In this document: one piece after another, positions 45,578-55,166 of the stretch
How the letters are laid out: the number at the start of each line of letters is the position of its first letter
Position numbering within the stretch: the stretch's first letter is position 1
Assembly (NCBI RefSeq): GCF_022511585.1
Contig: NZ_JAKWBN010000002.1
Location: 434,001 to 498,000, forward strand
Direction: 5' to 3'
DNA from: Shimazuella soli
GTDB taxonomy: Bacteria > Bacillota > Bacilli > Thermoactinomycetales > Thermoactinomycetaceae
Length of the DNA: 64,000 nucleotides
Translations under genes and position numbers: made by a program
Notes under the pieces: model-generated
Seen by the model: the letters and a program-made list of their open reading frames with translations, nothing else
Database searches by the model: none
Told to the model about the DNA's origin: nothing

Positions 45578-45606
45578 AGTATAGAATAAAACAGAGACAG
45601 TGTTAA
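45578..45606 (-). promoter_or_regulatory. Promoter of the DUF3307-like gene
   Basis: On the minus strand TTAACA, a 17-bp spacer and TATACT. It decides the downstream translation start. Confidence 0.7.
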
Positions 45607-45641
45607 CAAATAAAAACAAACTATCATTTTTGGAGGTGACT

Positions 45642-46334
45642 ATGCAGTACAAGACAATACATACCTTCCCTGTAGAGGAAGAGAAAAAAGAATCGATACA
45701 AATAGATTTAAGAAAACAATTAGTTACTACTCCTTATTTTCATTCCCCAAAAATCGTATGTGGGATCGATCTTGCTTATAAAGAAAATCTAGCAGCAGCA
45801 GTTATTGTAGCAATGGATCATAGTACTCATGAAATAGTAGAGTTGGTCTACCATGTGGAAGAAGTGATGGAATCATATGTGCCGGGAATGCTCGCTTTTC
45901 GTGAACTGCCTCTTATATTAAAAGCTTGGGAGAAGCTGACGATAGAACCTGATGTTGTGTTTTTTGATGGAAATGGAATGCTGCATCCAAGAAGAATGGG
46001 GATTGCTTCCCATGCGTCTTTTTTTCTGCAAAAACCGACAATAGGGATAGCAAAAACATATTTATTGGGAGACCATAAACCTCTCGGCTTAAAACAAGGA
46101 GAATATGAGTTCATGGAGGATCAAGGGGAGGTAATAGGGGCGATAGTCCGAACACAAACAGGAGTGAAACCTGTTTATGTGTCCATCGGTAATTATTTAG
46201 CCTTAGAGGATGCGATACGGCTGAGCATGGAACAAGTAGGAAAGATAAGCAGACTGCCTGAGATTGTCAGGCAGGCAGATATTTATTCGCGAAAAATATT
46301 GCGTGAATACATGCAAAGTCCAAAAACGATATAA
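45642..46334 (+). CDS. nfi: Endonuclease V
   Basis: This 230-residue nuclease cleaves DNA near deoxyinosine. Family motifs are CGIDLAY (first metal-binding Asp), YVPGMLAFRE (Glu), and VVFFDGNGMLHPRRMGIASH with the central Asp and HPRR-GIASH wedge region, then PTIGIAKT. The ATG at 45642 has GGAGGTGACT upstream; a longer frame from 45600 would overlap that site. The MFS gene follows 35 bp later and may be cotranscribed. Confidence 0.92.
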   Translation: MQYKTIHTFPVEEEKKESIQIDLRKQLVTTPYFHSPKIVCGIDLAYKENLAAAVIVAMDHSTHEIVELVYHVEEVMESYVPGMLAFRELPLILKAWEKLTIEPDVVFFDGNGMLHPRRMGIASHASFFLQKPTIGIAKTYLLGDHKPLGLKQGEYEFMEDQGEVIGAIVRTQTGVKPVYVSIGNYLALEDAIRLSMEQVGKISRLPEIVRQADIYSRKILREYMQSPKTI

Positions 46335-46369
46335 TAATAAAGTCCGTAGAAACAACAGAAGGGAACCCC

Positions 46370-47551
46370 ATGTTTTCTCGATATCTCAAAATGTTCCCCG
46401 CAGCTTTTTACCCTTTCATAGGGGTAAACTTCTTGTCCTGTGGCATGATGTACTTGGGGAATATGTCCGTTCCATTTCTCTCTGATCACCGTGGCTGGGA
46501 AAAAGAAATGGGGCAGATCAGCGCCCTGTTTTTGTTCGGCATGGTGTTCGGACGAGTGCTAGGGGCTTGGCTGCTCAGCAGGGTGAATAACTTGTATGCC
46601 CTGCATATTTGTATGGTACTGCTGGTTATCACGACATTTCTGTATGGATTTGTCGTACAAGCTGCTGTCGTTATCACGCTTCGATGGGTCCAAGGATTGG
46701 TTCTAGCAGTAACGCTGTCCTTGAGCGATATCATGGTAATGCGTGTCCTTAACAGTCCGCCACTAGGTAAATCAGAAGTACCCCGACAGCAATATGCCAA
46801 AGGGATGGGGTATTACTCCGTTGCGGGAACTATCAGCTTGTTCCTCTTTGGCACCAGTAGCCTGTACCTGATGCAAGATGTTCCGTTTCCTATTGTTTTT
46901 GGGATAGTAGCGGTACTCATCACGCTTCTGTATGTTTGGATGACTCGATTCATGTCGAAGAATCCAGCATTTATCATGCCCTATGAAAAACAAGAGAAGG
47001 GCTGGAGCGTTTTTGTCCTAGCAGCTATTCCGCTTGGATTGTCAGCAGGCGGAGTATCAGCTGTGTTTACTGCACTCAACTCCTATAGCCAGCCGATTTC
47101 GGCTGCCAAAGGTTTGGTGCTGTGGGCGGTTACAGGTGGGATCACACTTGCCATTCTGCTTGGACGATCACTAGCAGGATGGTTTGCTGTTCGGCCTCAG
47201 GTGAGTATTGTCCTAGGAATATGTGTCATCTGGCTTGGAGTCGTGTTGCTGTGGAGGACAGAGGGCATTTTTGCCTATATGGGCATCCTAGCGATTGGGT
47301 TTGGATTTGGCATCACCATCATCTTGTTCTTTGATGTTCTTCAACGTCAAATGAATCCTCAGACGATCGGTGCTGCTTTTTCCACCTTTTCGATCATTTG
47401 CTTTGACCTTTTGCCAGCTCTTGTCAAGTGGCAATATGGGAAAGCATCTGTGGAACATGGGTATGAGAATGTTCTGGGGCTCCTAGTATGGTACCCTGTG
47501 GGTTCTCTTGTACTGTTTCTGCTGTATATAGGGATCAAAAAACAGAAATAG
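46370..47551 (+). CDS. MFS transporter
   Basis: This 393-residue protein has twelve predicted transmembrane helices and the MFS loop 2-3 pattern FGMVFGRVLGAWLLSRV (about 57-73). It resembles small-molecule exporters of the YfkF/YfcJ-like type; the substrate is unknown. AAGGGAACCCC precedes the ATG. It follows endonuclease V closely and precedes the MBL hydrolase by about 90 bp. Confidence 0.88.
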   Translation: MFSRYLKMFPAAFYPFIGVNFLSCGMMYLGNMSVPFLSDHRGWEKEMGQISALFLFGMVFGRVLGAWLLSRVNNLYALHICMVLLVITTFLYGFVVQAAVVITLRWVQGLVLAVTLSLSDIMVMRVLNSPPLGKSEVPRQQYAKGMGYYSVAGTISLFLFGTSSLYLMQDVPFPIVFGIVAVLITLLYVWMTRFMSKNPAFIMPYEKQEKGWSVFVLAAIPLGLSAGGVSAVFTALNSYSQPISAAKGLVLWAVTGGITLAILLGRSLAGWFAVRPQVSIVLGICVIWLGVVLLWRTEGIFAYMGILAIGFGFGITIILFFDVLQRQMNPQTIGAAFSTFSIICFDLLPALVKWQYGKASVEHGYENVLGLLVWYPVGSLVLFLLYIGIKKQK

Positions 47552-47643
47552 TATCCCAAATATGGCTGGTGCAGATGTGCCAGCCACCCACATCATAAAT
47601 GAATTCGAAAATAGATAATACAAATCGATAGGAGAGATAATAG

Positions 47644-48396
47644 ATGAACATTCAATTGATTCGCCATGCGACATTATGGATAGAATATGCAGGGAAGAAG
47701 TTACTGATAGATCCAATGTTTAGTAAGAAAGGAGAGCTTGCTGCTACTCCTAATACACCAAATGAACAACGAAATCCATTAGTAGATTTGTCTCTAGAAA
47801 TCGAATCATTTCTGCAACCTGATGCAATTTTGCTCACTCACTCCCATCGAGATCACTTGGATGAGGCTGCTATACAACGTTTATCAAAAAATCTGCGTAT
47901 CTACTGTCAGCCTGCAGATGAGCAAAAATTAATCGATCTGTCCTTTACAGATGTTCAAGTAGTAGAAGATCAAATAAATTGGGATGGTCTAAGCATTATT
48001 CGAACAGGTGGTCAGCATGGAAGAGGAGAAATCGGTAAACAGATGGGTGCTGTTTCTGGATTTATCCTTCAAGCCGAAGGGGAAGATTGCCTATATATTA
48101 CCGGAGACACTGTTTGGTGTGAAGAAGTAGAACGGGCAATAGAAGTATATCGTCCAGAAGTAATCGTCGCTTTTTCAGGTGCAGCTCAATTTCTTACTGG
48201 TGGAGCGATTACGATGGATAAAGAAGATTTACGACAATTGTATGTGTCATCTCCGGAAAGCAGCATTGTCGCGGTTCATCTCGATACATGGAATCACTGT
48301 CTCTTGACCAGAAAAGAACTAAGTGATTATTTAGTGAAAGTGGATATGTTTGATAGATTTCATCTTCCGCAAGATGGAGAGGTTTTATCATTTTAA
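47644..48396 (+). CDS. MBL-fold metal-dependent hydrolase (UlaG-like)
   Basis: This 250-residue protein has the metallo-beta-lactamase fold: IRHATLWIEYAGKKLLIDPMF, the zinc-binding LLTHSHRDHLDE (HxHxDH), GGQHGRGEIG, YITGDTVW and a late AVHLDTWNHC. It is closest to the UlaG-like branch of small-metabolite hydrolases. AGGAGAGATAATAG precedes the ATG. Substrate is unknown. A terminator follows directly, shared with the convergent RarD gene. Confidence 0.9.
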   Translation: MNIQLIRHATLWIEYAGKKLLIDPMFSKKGELAATPNTPNEQRNPLVDLSLEIESFLQPDAILLTHSHRDHLDEAAIQRLSKNLRIYCQPADEQKLIDLSFTDVQVVEDQINWDGLSIIRTGGQHGRGEIGKQMGAVSGFILQAEGEDCLYITGDTVWCEEVERAIEVYRPEVIVAFSGAAQFLTGGAITMDKEDLRQLYVSSPESSIVAVHLDTWNHCLLTRKELSDYLVKVDMFDRFHLPQDGEVLSF

Positions 48397-48402
48397 AAGA
48401 TA

Positions 48403-48431
48403 GCCCAGCTTTTTAGTTAGCTGGGTTTTTT
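48403..48431 (+). terminator. Terminator of the MBL hydrolase gene
   Basis: CCCAGCT (48404-48410) pairs with AGCTGGG (48419-48425), followed by six T. It overlaps the 3' end of the convergent rarD gene. Confidence 0.8.
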
Positions 48432-49343
48432 GATGAGTTCTTCTTTTTTTATCGAAGGAATCTTCATTTCTTTGATATGAGAGAAAGTAAAGACAATGAG
48501 AGCTAACCAGATGAAGCTAAAGCTAATAAATTCGATCGAGGTAAAAGTCTCATGAAAAAAGAAAACACCTAAAATCAGATTAATCGTCGGTGCAATATAT
48601 TGTAAAAAACCCATCGTGAACATGGATACTCGCTTTTGACCAATACCAAACCAGAGCAAGGGAACCGCAGTAAGTATCCCTGAAAGGATGAGAAGGATGA
48701 TTATAGTGGTGGAAACATGACCGAGAGAGCCTGTCCCATTGCTTTCTTCAAAAAATAAGTAAGCAATTGCAAATGGGGTGAGAAAGATTGTTTCCAATGC
48801 AAGGGAAAGGATAGCATCTACCTGTACCAATTTTTTGAATAGTCCATATAGAGCGAATGTAAGAGCCAAAGAAATCGAAATCCAAGGAATTTGTCCATAG
48901 TTAATGGTTAGAATAATCACACTTATTAATGCAAGACATAGTGAGGTGGTTTGCCATTTATTTAACCGTTCTTTTAGAAATAACATCCCAAAAGCGATAC
49001 TGATCAAAGGGTTAATATAATATCCCAAGCTAGCTTCAATGACATGATCATTGGTAACAGACCAAATATAGATAAACCAATTGGCACTCATAAAAATAGA
49101 TCCTGCTAAAACAAATAACATCGTTTTTTTATTAGATAAGATTTCTTTTATTAAATGCCATTGTTTTCTAACTGTGATAACGATTGCAACGAAGACAAAG
49201 GACCAAACAAAGCGGTGTGCTAGTATCTGAAGGGAAGGGATTTGTTCCATATAGTGCCAATATATAGGCAGTATTCCCCAGGAAATAAATGCGAAAGAAG
49301 CATAAATCATACCGGCTTTATCATCTTTTAAATGGGATGACAT
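48417..49343 (-). CDS. rarD: RarD-type EamA permease
   Basis: This 308-residue membrane protein has ten helices and RarD landmarks: an early FISWGILPIYWHYM, ILAHRFVWSFVF, ANWFIYIWSV and SLGYYINPLISIAFGMLFLKERL. The second half has GIGQKRVSMFTMGFLQYIAPTI. RarD proteins are drug/metabolite exporters of uncertain substrate, linked to chloramphenicol sensitivity in E. coli. AATGAGGTTATCATT precedes the ATG. Confidence 0.9.
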   Translation of the reverse strand: MSSHLKDDKAGMIYASFAFISWGILPIYWHYMEQIPSLQILAHRFVWSFVFVAIVITVRKQWHLIKEILSNKKTMLFVLAGSIFMSANWFIYIWSVTNDHVIEASLGYYINPLISIAFGMLFLKERLNKWQTTSLCLALISVIILTINYGQIPWISISLALTFALYGLFKKLVQVDAILSLALETIFLTPFAIAYLFFEESNGTGSLGHVSTTIIILLILSGILTAVPLLWFGIGQKRVSMFTMGFLQYIAPTINLILGVFFFHETFTSIEFISFSFIWLALIVFTFSHIKEMKIPSIKKEELIKKPS

Positions 49344-49676
49344 AATGATAACCTCATTTCTAAAATATTATTTATATATTATTAAGGAAATATTGTAAAA
49401 AAGAATCAAAATCATCCTTCAAGATAGAATTATTATGGATATCCTATCACATTTAATAGTCATTATATACTAAATTATAATATTTCATTATTTTATCAAA
49501 ATAATATAATTCACATTTGTGCTCTCTTTTCTGGTTACTTATAATGATGCGAATTAGAAAGGGAAATGGAAACAACGAGTGCAAGAAAGTTGCTGCTGGT
49601 TTACTTCACAAGGTACTTGGGATGTAGGAAATTGGAATTCCAACTTAATACCAATACTTTTGTTACAAACATAACC
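49344..49676. other. Intergenic region between rarD and rqcH
   Basis: About 330 bp upstream of rarD and downstream of rqcH. The first half is very AT-rich. The second half (49550-49670) includes a 43-codon ATG frame at 49567 preceded by AAAGGGA that encodes nothing recognisable. There is no T-box or other riboswitch signature that I can defend. Confidence 0.35.
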
Positions 49677-49730
49677 GAAAGAAAACCTCAAAGCTGACTA
49701 GTTGAACAGTCAATTTTGAGGTTTTCTTTC
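49677..49730 (-). terminator. Terminator of rqcH
   Basis: GAAAGAAAACCTCAAA (49677-49692) pairs with the TTTTGAGGTTTTCTTTC arm (49714-49730). The stem overlaps the last codons of rqcH. Confidence 0.75.
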
Positions 49731-51428
49731 TAAAATGGATTGCAGTTTTTGTTCCTCTGGAGTGACATAGATGGTTTTTTGATCCCCATAAATCACAAAT
49801 CCAGGTCGTGCCCCAGAAGGTTTTTTTACATGTTTAACCAGAGTATAATCTACGGGAACCTGACTCGATTCTCTCGCTTTGCTAAAATATGCTGCGAGCA
49901 TGGCTGCTTCTGTCAGGGCGGTTTCGGATATATGATCTCCTCTTATGACAACATGGGACCCGGGAATATCTTTGGTATGGAGCCATGTATCTGTTTTTCT
50001 AGCTATATGATGGGTGAGTTTTTCATTTTGTTTGTTGTTTTTGCCGACTAAGATAGTGGTGCCATCACTGGCGATATAGGAAGTAGGAGTTGGAGAAGAA
50101 GGTTTTTGTCGCCCTTTTTTTACCTGCTTCTTGATCCATCCTTCTTCGGTTAATTCCTCGCGAATTTGTTCAACTTCTGCTAGGTTTGCGATAGCTAGTT
50201 GAGATAGAACAGATTCTAAGTATTCGTTTTCTTCCTTAGCGATTTGAATTTGTTCTTCATTATATTTTTTACCTGCTTTTAACTTTTGATATTTTTTAAA
50301 ATACCGCTGTGCGTTTTCATTAGGAGTAAGTGCTTCATTGAGCGGGATCGTAACTTCTCCAGCAGATTCATCATAGTAATTAACAACGGTAATCGATTTA
50401 TCTCCGCGATTTATTTGGTGCAAATACGTAGTGAGTAACTCTCCATACAACCGAAGTGTCTCGGCTTTAGAGGAGTTTTCGATTTCTTTTTGCAATACTT
50501 TGATCTTTCGTTTGTTTTTCTCGACATCTCGTGTCAATTTGTGAACCAATGCTTGTGTTTGCCCAGCGACACGGTCTCGCTCTGCTTTATTTCCATAAAA
50601 GGCATCTAGGCATTGACTCATTGTAGCGAAAGAGCGATGTTCTCCTTTTTTATGAGATAATGAGCAAGAGGAGTAAAAGATTCGGCTTTGGTCAGTGACA
50701 ATCTCGGGTTCATAGCGATGCGCCAGCATATTTTGCTGCCAGCGAAAGAAGGATTCCCATAGTGATTCACGATCCCCTAGTCTTGCTTGACTGAGTATTT
50801 CTTCTGCCGGTAATGGTCCTAATCCCATAAAGCAATTTACCAATTGTTTTGACAGCTGCCCTGCATTGTAATCCAAGCTGGAAATAAAAGTATCGTGCTG
50901 AGCAGTGAGAGGATTTATTTTTCCTTGATCAGGAGGGGAAACATATATGATCCCAGGAAGTACTTGTCGATATTGGCTTGTTTGAAATCCGACACGACGC
51001 ATTGCGTCTACGATCTTGTTTGTTTCTGGATTCAATAAAATCACATTGCTATGTCGACCCATAATCTCGATGATGAGTTTTCTTTCCACCATATCCCCGA
51101 GCTCATTTTTTCCTTTTATCCAAAAGTGAATGATTCTCTCCATTTCGACTTGTTCAATTTTATCGATTATGCTTCCTTCTAATTGTTTACGCAGCAACAT
51201 GCAGAACATTGGCGGTTCTGCTGGATTTTCATAGCTAGCTGTTGTCAAGTGACATCTAGCGTATACCGGATGGCACGAAAGCATCAATTTATGATTTTTT
51301 CCTTTTGCCCGGATGGTGAAAACGATCTCCCATTGGCTGGGCTGATAGATTTTTGTGATGCGGCCATTCGTTATTTCTGTATGTAATTCGTGCGCTACCG
51401 CACGAGTAACGGTTCCATCAAATGACAT
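49710..51428 (-). CDS. rqcH: Rqc2 homolog RqcH (NFACT protein)
   Basis: This 572-residue protein binds stalled 50S-peptidyl-tRNA complexes and recruits alanyl-tRNA to add C-terminal alanine tails in ribosome quality control. The NFACT-N domain opens with MSFDGTVTRAVAHEL, a coiled coil spans about 285-430, and the C-terminal NFACT-R domain contains KTDTWLHTKDIPGSHVVIRG. Older annotations call it a fibronectin-binding protein. The ATG at 51428 has AAGGGAGTGGAG upstream and gives the family N-terminus. Confidence 0.95.
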   Translation of the reverse strand: MSFDGTVTRAVAHELHTEITNGRITKIYQPSQWEIVFTIRAKGKNHKLMLSCHPVYARCHLTTASYENPAEPPMFCMLLRKQLEGSIIDKIEQVEMERIIHFWIKGKNELGDMVERKLIIEIMGRHSNVILLNPETNKIVDAMRRVGFQTSQYRQVLPGIIYVSPPDQGKINPLTAQHDTFISSLDYNAGQLSKQLVNCFMGLGPLPAEEILSQARLGDRESLWESFFRWQQNMLAHRYEPEIVTDQSRIFYSSCSLSHKKGEHRSFATMSQCLDAFYGNKAERDRVAGQTQALVHKLTRDVEKNKRKIKVLQKEIENSSKAETLRLYGELLTTYLHQINRGDKSITVVNYYDESAGEVTIPLNEALTPNENAQRYFKKYQKLKAGKKYNEEQIQIAKEENEYLESVLSQLAIANLAEVEQIREELTEEGWIKKQVKKGRQKPSSPTPTSYIASDGTTILVGKNNKQNEKLTHHIARKTDTWLHTKDIPGSHVVIRGDHISETALTEAAMLAAYFSKARESSQVPVDYTLVKHVKKPSGARPGFVIYGDQKTIYVTPEEQKLQSILERKPQN

Positions 51429-51553
51429 AAAACTCCACTCCCTTATCTTACTCATTGTACATGATCATCGATTTGAACACCATTCTTTACTTCTAACCTG
51501 ACTTGTCCTGCATAACATGAAAAGAGAAGGTTGTGGGGACAAGGGGGAAAGTC

Positions 51554-54217
51554 ATGACGGATTCATCGCGTTTTGTTGGATGGACAGCTCAGCAGGTTAC
51601 CGATTACTTTGGTGTGAAGAAATCAGCTGGCTTATCAGAAAAAGAGGCGAAGAGCCGACTTGCAAAAGTGGGAAATAATCAACTTTCTGAAGGGGAAAAA
51701 GTCTCTCTATTTGCTGTATTTTTTAGCCAGTTCCAAGACTTTATGGTCTTAATTTTACTTGTGGCAACTCTGATATCAGGCCTTTTAGGGGAATACGTGG
51801 ATGCTATTGCCATTCTGAGTATCATTGTGCTTAATTCGATTCTTGGCTTTGTGCAAGAAGTGAAGGCAGAACGTTCATTGTCAGCATTGAAAAAGTTATC
51901 TGCACCAATGGCAAAAGTATATCGTGATGGCGGATGGAAGCGGATCGATGCATCCCTGCTCGTGCCAGGAGATGTCGTTTCACTCGTGACTGGAGATCGG
52001 ATTCCGGCAGATATACGTTGGGTTGAAACTACTGGATTAATGGTGGAGGAATCCGCATTAACAGGTGAATCATTACCGATAGAAAAGATAGTAGAACCGT
52101 TGACACAAGCTGATTTGACTTTAGCAGATTTTCGCAATATGAGCTTTATGGGAACAATGGTGGTCAAAGGATCTGGATTAGGAGTAATCGTTAACACTGG
52201 AATGAAAACGGAAATGGGTAGAATTGCTCATTTGATTCAAAGTACAGAGCAAAATATAACGCCATTGCAAAGACGGCTAGAACAATTAGGAAAGATTTTG
52301 ATCATTGTCGCGCTTTTTTTGACAGCTTTGGTGGTGGTCACAGGTGTCATGCATGGGCAAGATTTGTATAAGATGTTTCTTGCTGGAGTTAGCTTAGCAG
52401 TTGCTGCTATTCCTGAAGGACTGCCTGCGATCGTGACGATAGCATTAGCGCTTGGTGTGCAACGAATGATTAAACGAAAAGCAATCGTAAGGAAGTTGCC
52501 ATCTGTCGAAACGCTTGGCTGTGCTTCTATTATTTGTTCAGATAAGACTGGTACTTTAACAGAAAATAAAATGACTGTCACTCATGTTTATACCAATCAG
52601 CAACTTTTAACCCTTGAAAAGGATGAGTTAGTTCAACAAAATCCGACCTTGCAGCAACTTTTGCAAATAGCTGTACTCTGTAATAACGCGACTTTGGTAC
52701 AAAAAGGAAAAAAAGTTAGCTACGAAGGTGATCCGACTGAAGGAGCATTGATGGTGATGGGAGCCCATGGGGGTGTTACCCGTGAGGTTTTGGATAATAG
52801 TTGGGCAAAAATAAAAGAACATCCATTTGATTCAGAACGGAAAATGATGTCTGTGGTGGTCGAGAATAAGCAGAAACAAAAAAAACTGCTTGTCAAAGGT
52901 GCACCAGATGTACTGATTCGCGATTGTACCCATATTTTACAAAATGGAAGAGTAGAGCCCATAACGGCAAAAGTCCGTCAGCAATTGCTAGCAAAAAACG
53001 AAGAATTAGCTTCCAATGCATTGCGAAATCTTGCATTTGCTTATCGTGAAGTGAGTGGTTCTGTTCATACTCAATCGGAATCTCAATTAGAGCGCAATCT
53101 TATTTTTGTCGGTCTAGCAGGGATGATTGATCCTCCGCGTAAAGAAGTGAGGGAGGCGATACGTTTATGTCGCAAGGCAGGTATTCGTACGGTGATGATT
53201 ACAGGCGATCATCAAGCAACTGCGGAAGCTATCGCCGTTCAGCTGGGTATCAAACGACCAAATGGTTTGACAGTGACTGGACGGGATATCTACAATATGA
53301 AAGACAATGAGTTTGAGCAACAAGTAGAAAACATTGATGTGTATGCACGCGTTTCCCCAGAGCACAAACTTAAAATTGTTTCTGCTCTTCAACAAAAAGG
53401 ACATGTCGTCGCAATGACAGGGGATGGAGTTAACGATGCACCTGCGATCAAAGCGGCAGATATCGGAATTTCGATGGGAAAATCCGGTACCGATGTATCC
53501 AAAGAAGCGTCCTCGCTCATTTTAGCTAATGATAACTTTGCAACGATTGTGTCTGCTATTGAAGAAGGCCGTCACATCTATGATAATATACAAAAGTTTA
53601 TCAGTTACTTGTTAGCGAGTAATGTTGGAGAAATTTTGGTTATGTTTTTTGCCATGTTGATGGGATTACCTCTGCCGCTCATCCCTATCCAAATACTATG
53701 GGTAAACTTAGTTACAGATGGGCTGCCAGCTATGGCTTTAGGAGTGGATCCAGCAGAAGAAGACAGCATGTCAAGGTCGCCGCGGGACAGTAAAGAAAGT
53801 ATCTTCGCTCGTCGTGTTGGCTGGAAAATAGTCACTCGCGGTTTGCTCATCGGTCTTTGCTCTCTGCTCGCTTTCTGGGTTACTTATCAAGAAGCAGGTC
53901 AATTGGAACTAGCACAAACAGTAGCATTTGCCACGCTTGTATTTTCACAGTTAATCTATGTATTTGACTGCCGATCTACCGGGACGATTTTTGAACGGAA
54001 TCCATTTTCCAATTTGGCACTTTGTTTTGCCGTTCTCATCTCAGTTTTACTTTTAGTGGTGGTGATCTACTATCCAGCCTTCCAACCTATTTTCCATACT
54101 GTACCATTACAGTTGCATGAGTGGGTATTGATCACAGTAACTTCGACACTGCCAGTAATATTGGCGGGACTAATGGATCAACTTCGCAAACCGATCAGAA
54201 AAACAGTTGTACAATAG
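51554..54217 (+). CDS. P-type Ca2+-transporting ATPase (YloB-like)
   Basis: This 887-residue P2A ATPase has the N-terminal cation domain, LTGESLP actuator loop, the phosphorylation motif SDKTGTLT with Asp330, KGAPD in the nucleotide domain, MTGDGVNDAPAIKAADIGI hinge and a six-helix C-terminal cation domain. The PEGLPA motif in helix M4 is the calcium-type site. It probably exports Ca2+, as YloB does in sporulating Bacillus. The ATG at 51554 follows AAGGGGGAAAG. dapF is 15 bp downstream. Confidence 0.95.
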   Translation: MTDSSRFVGWTAQQVTDYFGVKKSAGLSEKEAKSRLAKVGNNQLSEGEKVSLFAVFFSQFQDFMVLILLVATLISGLLGEYVDAIAILSIIVLNSILGFVQEVKAERSLSALKKLSAPMAKVYRDGGWKRIDASLLVPGDVVSLVTGDRIPADIRWVETTGLMVEESALTGESLPIEKIVEPLTQADLTLADFRNMSFMGTMVVKGSGLGVIVNTGMKTEMGRIAHLIQSTEQNITPLQRRLEQLGKILIIVALFLTALVVVTGVMHGQDLYKMFLAGVSLAVAAIPEGLPAIVTIALALGVQRMIKRKAIVRKLPSVETLGCASIICSDKTGTLTENKMTVTHVYTNQQLLTLEKDELVQQNPTLQQLLQIAVLCNNATLVQKGKKVSYEGDPTEGALMVMGAHGGVTREVLDNSWAKIKEHPFDSERKMMSVVVENKQKQKKLLVKGAPDVLIRDCTHILQNGRVEPITAKVRQQLLAKNEELASNALRNLAFAYREVSGSVHTQSESQLERNLIFVGLAGMIDPPRKEVREAIRLCRKAGIRTVMITGDHQATAEAIAVQLGIKRPNGLTVTGRDIYNMKDNEFEQQVENIDVYARVSPEHKLKIVSALQQKGHVVAMTGDGVNDAPAIKAADIGISMGKSGTDVSKEASSLILANDNFATIVSAIEEGRHIYDNIQKFISYLLASNVGEILVMFFAMLMGLPLPLIPIQILWVNLVTDGLPAMALGVDPAEEDSMSRSPRDSKESIFARRVGWKIVTRGLLIGLCSLLAFWVTYQEAGQLELAQTVAFATLVFSQLIYVFDCRSTGTIFERNPFSNLALCFAVLISVLLLVVVIYYPAFQPIFHTVPLQLHEWVLITVTSTLPVILAGLMDQLRKPIRKTVVQ

Positions 54218-54232
54218 AAAGGAAAGCACATC

Positions 54233-55093
54233 ATGAAATTTCATAAAATGCATGGGTTAGGAAATGATTTTGTTATTGTTCAAGCAGAAGACCAAGTGCC
54301 GGATCATGTGTCTGAGTTAGCGGTACAAGTCTGTGATCGACATACAGGTATCGGTGCAGATGGACTTGTATTTATCTTGCCTTCGGAAAAAGCAGACTTT
54401 CAAATGCGCATATTTAATGCTGACGGCACCGAAGCGCAGCAGTGTGGAAATGCTGTCCGCTGTGTTTCGAAGTATTATTACGAACGAATGGACAACAGCA
54501 AAACGAATATTTTGGTAGAAACCAAAAGAGATGTTCAACCGATTGTTTTACAAGTAAAAGCAGGGATCGTGACACGAGTGCAAGTAGACATGGGAGAACC
54601 CATTCTCGTACCTTCCCAGATTCCGGTGAAGTCTCAAACCATTCATGATCAAGTGGTCATAGGAGAAACCATTTATGATCAAGTTGTCATAAAAGAACAA
54701 GCTTATGCATTTACTGCTGTTTCGATGGGAAATCCTCATGCTGTGATAGAGGTAGATACATTGTCTGATGAATTGGTTAAGGGCATTGGACCAAAGATCG
54801 AGAGAAGTGAAGTTTTTCCAGAAAAAGCAAACATCGAATTTATCAACATCGTGTCTCCCGAAGAAATCACGATGCGAGTATGGGAACGCGGCGTTGGCGA
54901 AACCATGGCTTGTGGTTCGGGTGCCTGTGCAGTACTGGTCGCTAGTCACCTCAATGGAAAAGCAAGTCGTAAGGCAACCGTCCACCTACTAGGTGGAGAT
55001 TTGCTGATAGATTGGAATGAATCCGATAATCATGTCTATATGACTGGTCCTGCGGAGTTTGTATTTGCAGGAGAGTTTTTCACTGCTTCATAA
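54233..55093 (+). CDS. dapF: Diaminopimelate epimerase
   Basis: This 286-residue enzyme interconverts LL- and meso-diaminopimelate for lysine and peptidoglycan synthesis. Both catalytic cysteines are present: Cys71 in ADGTEAQQCGNAVR and Cys227 in ETMACGSGACA. An in-frame 30-bp tandem duplication (54638-54667, 54668-54697) repeats IHDQVVIGET as IYDQVVIKEQ between the two domains. GAAAGGAAAGC precedes the ATG. Confidence 0.95.
   Translation: MKFHKMHGLGNDFVIVQAEDQVPDHVSELAVQVCDRHTGIGADGLVFILPSEKADFQMRIFNADGTEAQQCGNAVRCVSKYYYERMDNSKTNILVETKRDVQPIVLQVKAGIVTRVQVDMGEPILVPSQIPVKSQTIHDQVVIGETIYDQVVIKEQAYAFTAVSMGNPHAVIEVDTLSDELVKGIGPKIERSEVFPEKANIEFINIVSPEEITMRVWERGVGETMACGSGACAVLVASHLNGKASRKATVHLLGGDLLIDWNESDNHVYMTGPAEFVFAGEFFTAS
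54638..54697 (+). repeat. 30-bp in-frame tandem duplication inside dapF
   Basis: Two adjacent 30-bp units match at 26 of 30 positions by hand count and add ten residues to the protein. Confidence 0.85.
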
Positions 55094-55128
55094 AAGATTT
55101 TCGTTACCAAGAAAGTGTTTAAAACCAC

Positions 55129-55166
55129 AGCGCCCCTCCATCGGCCGATAGAGGGGTGCTATTTTT
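55129..55166 (+). terminator. Terminator of dapF
   Basis: AGCGCCCCTC (55129-55138) pairs with GAGGGGTGCT (55151-55160), with one G-U wobble, followed by ATTTTT. Confidence 0.8.

Noticed and set aside
49567-49698. 43-codon frame between rarD and rqcH, and a possible T-box leader
   Set aside because: No recognisable protein sequence, and the T-box AGGGTGGnACCGCG core and specifier features are absent.
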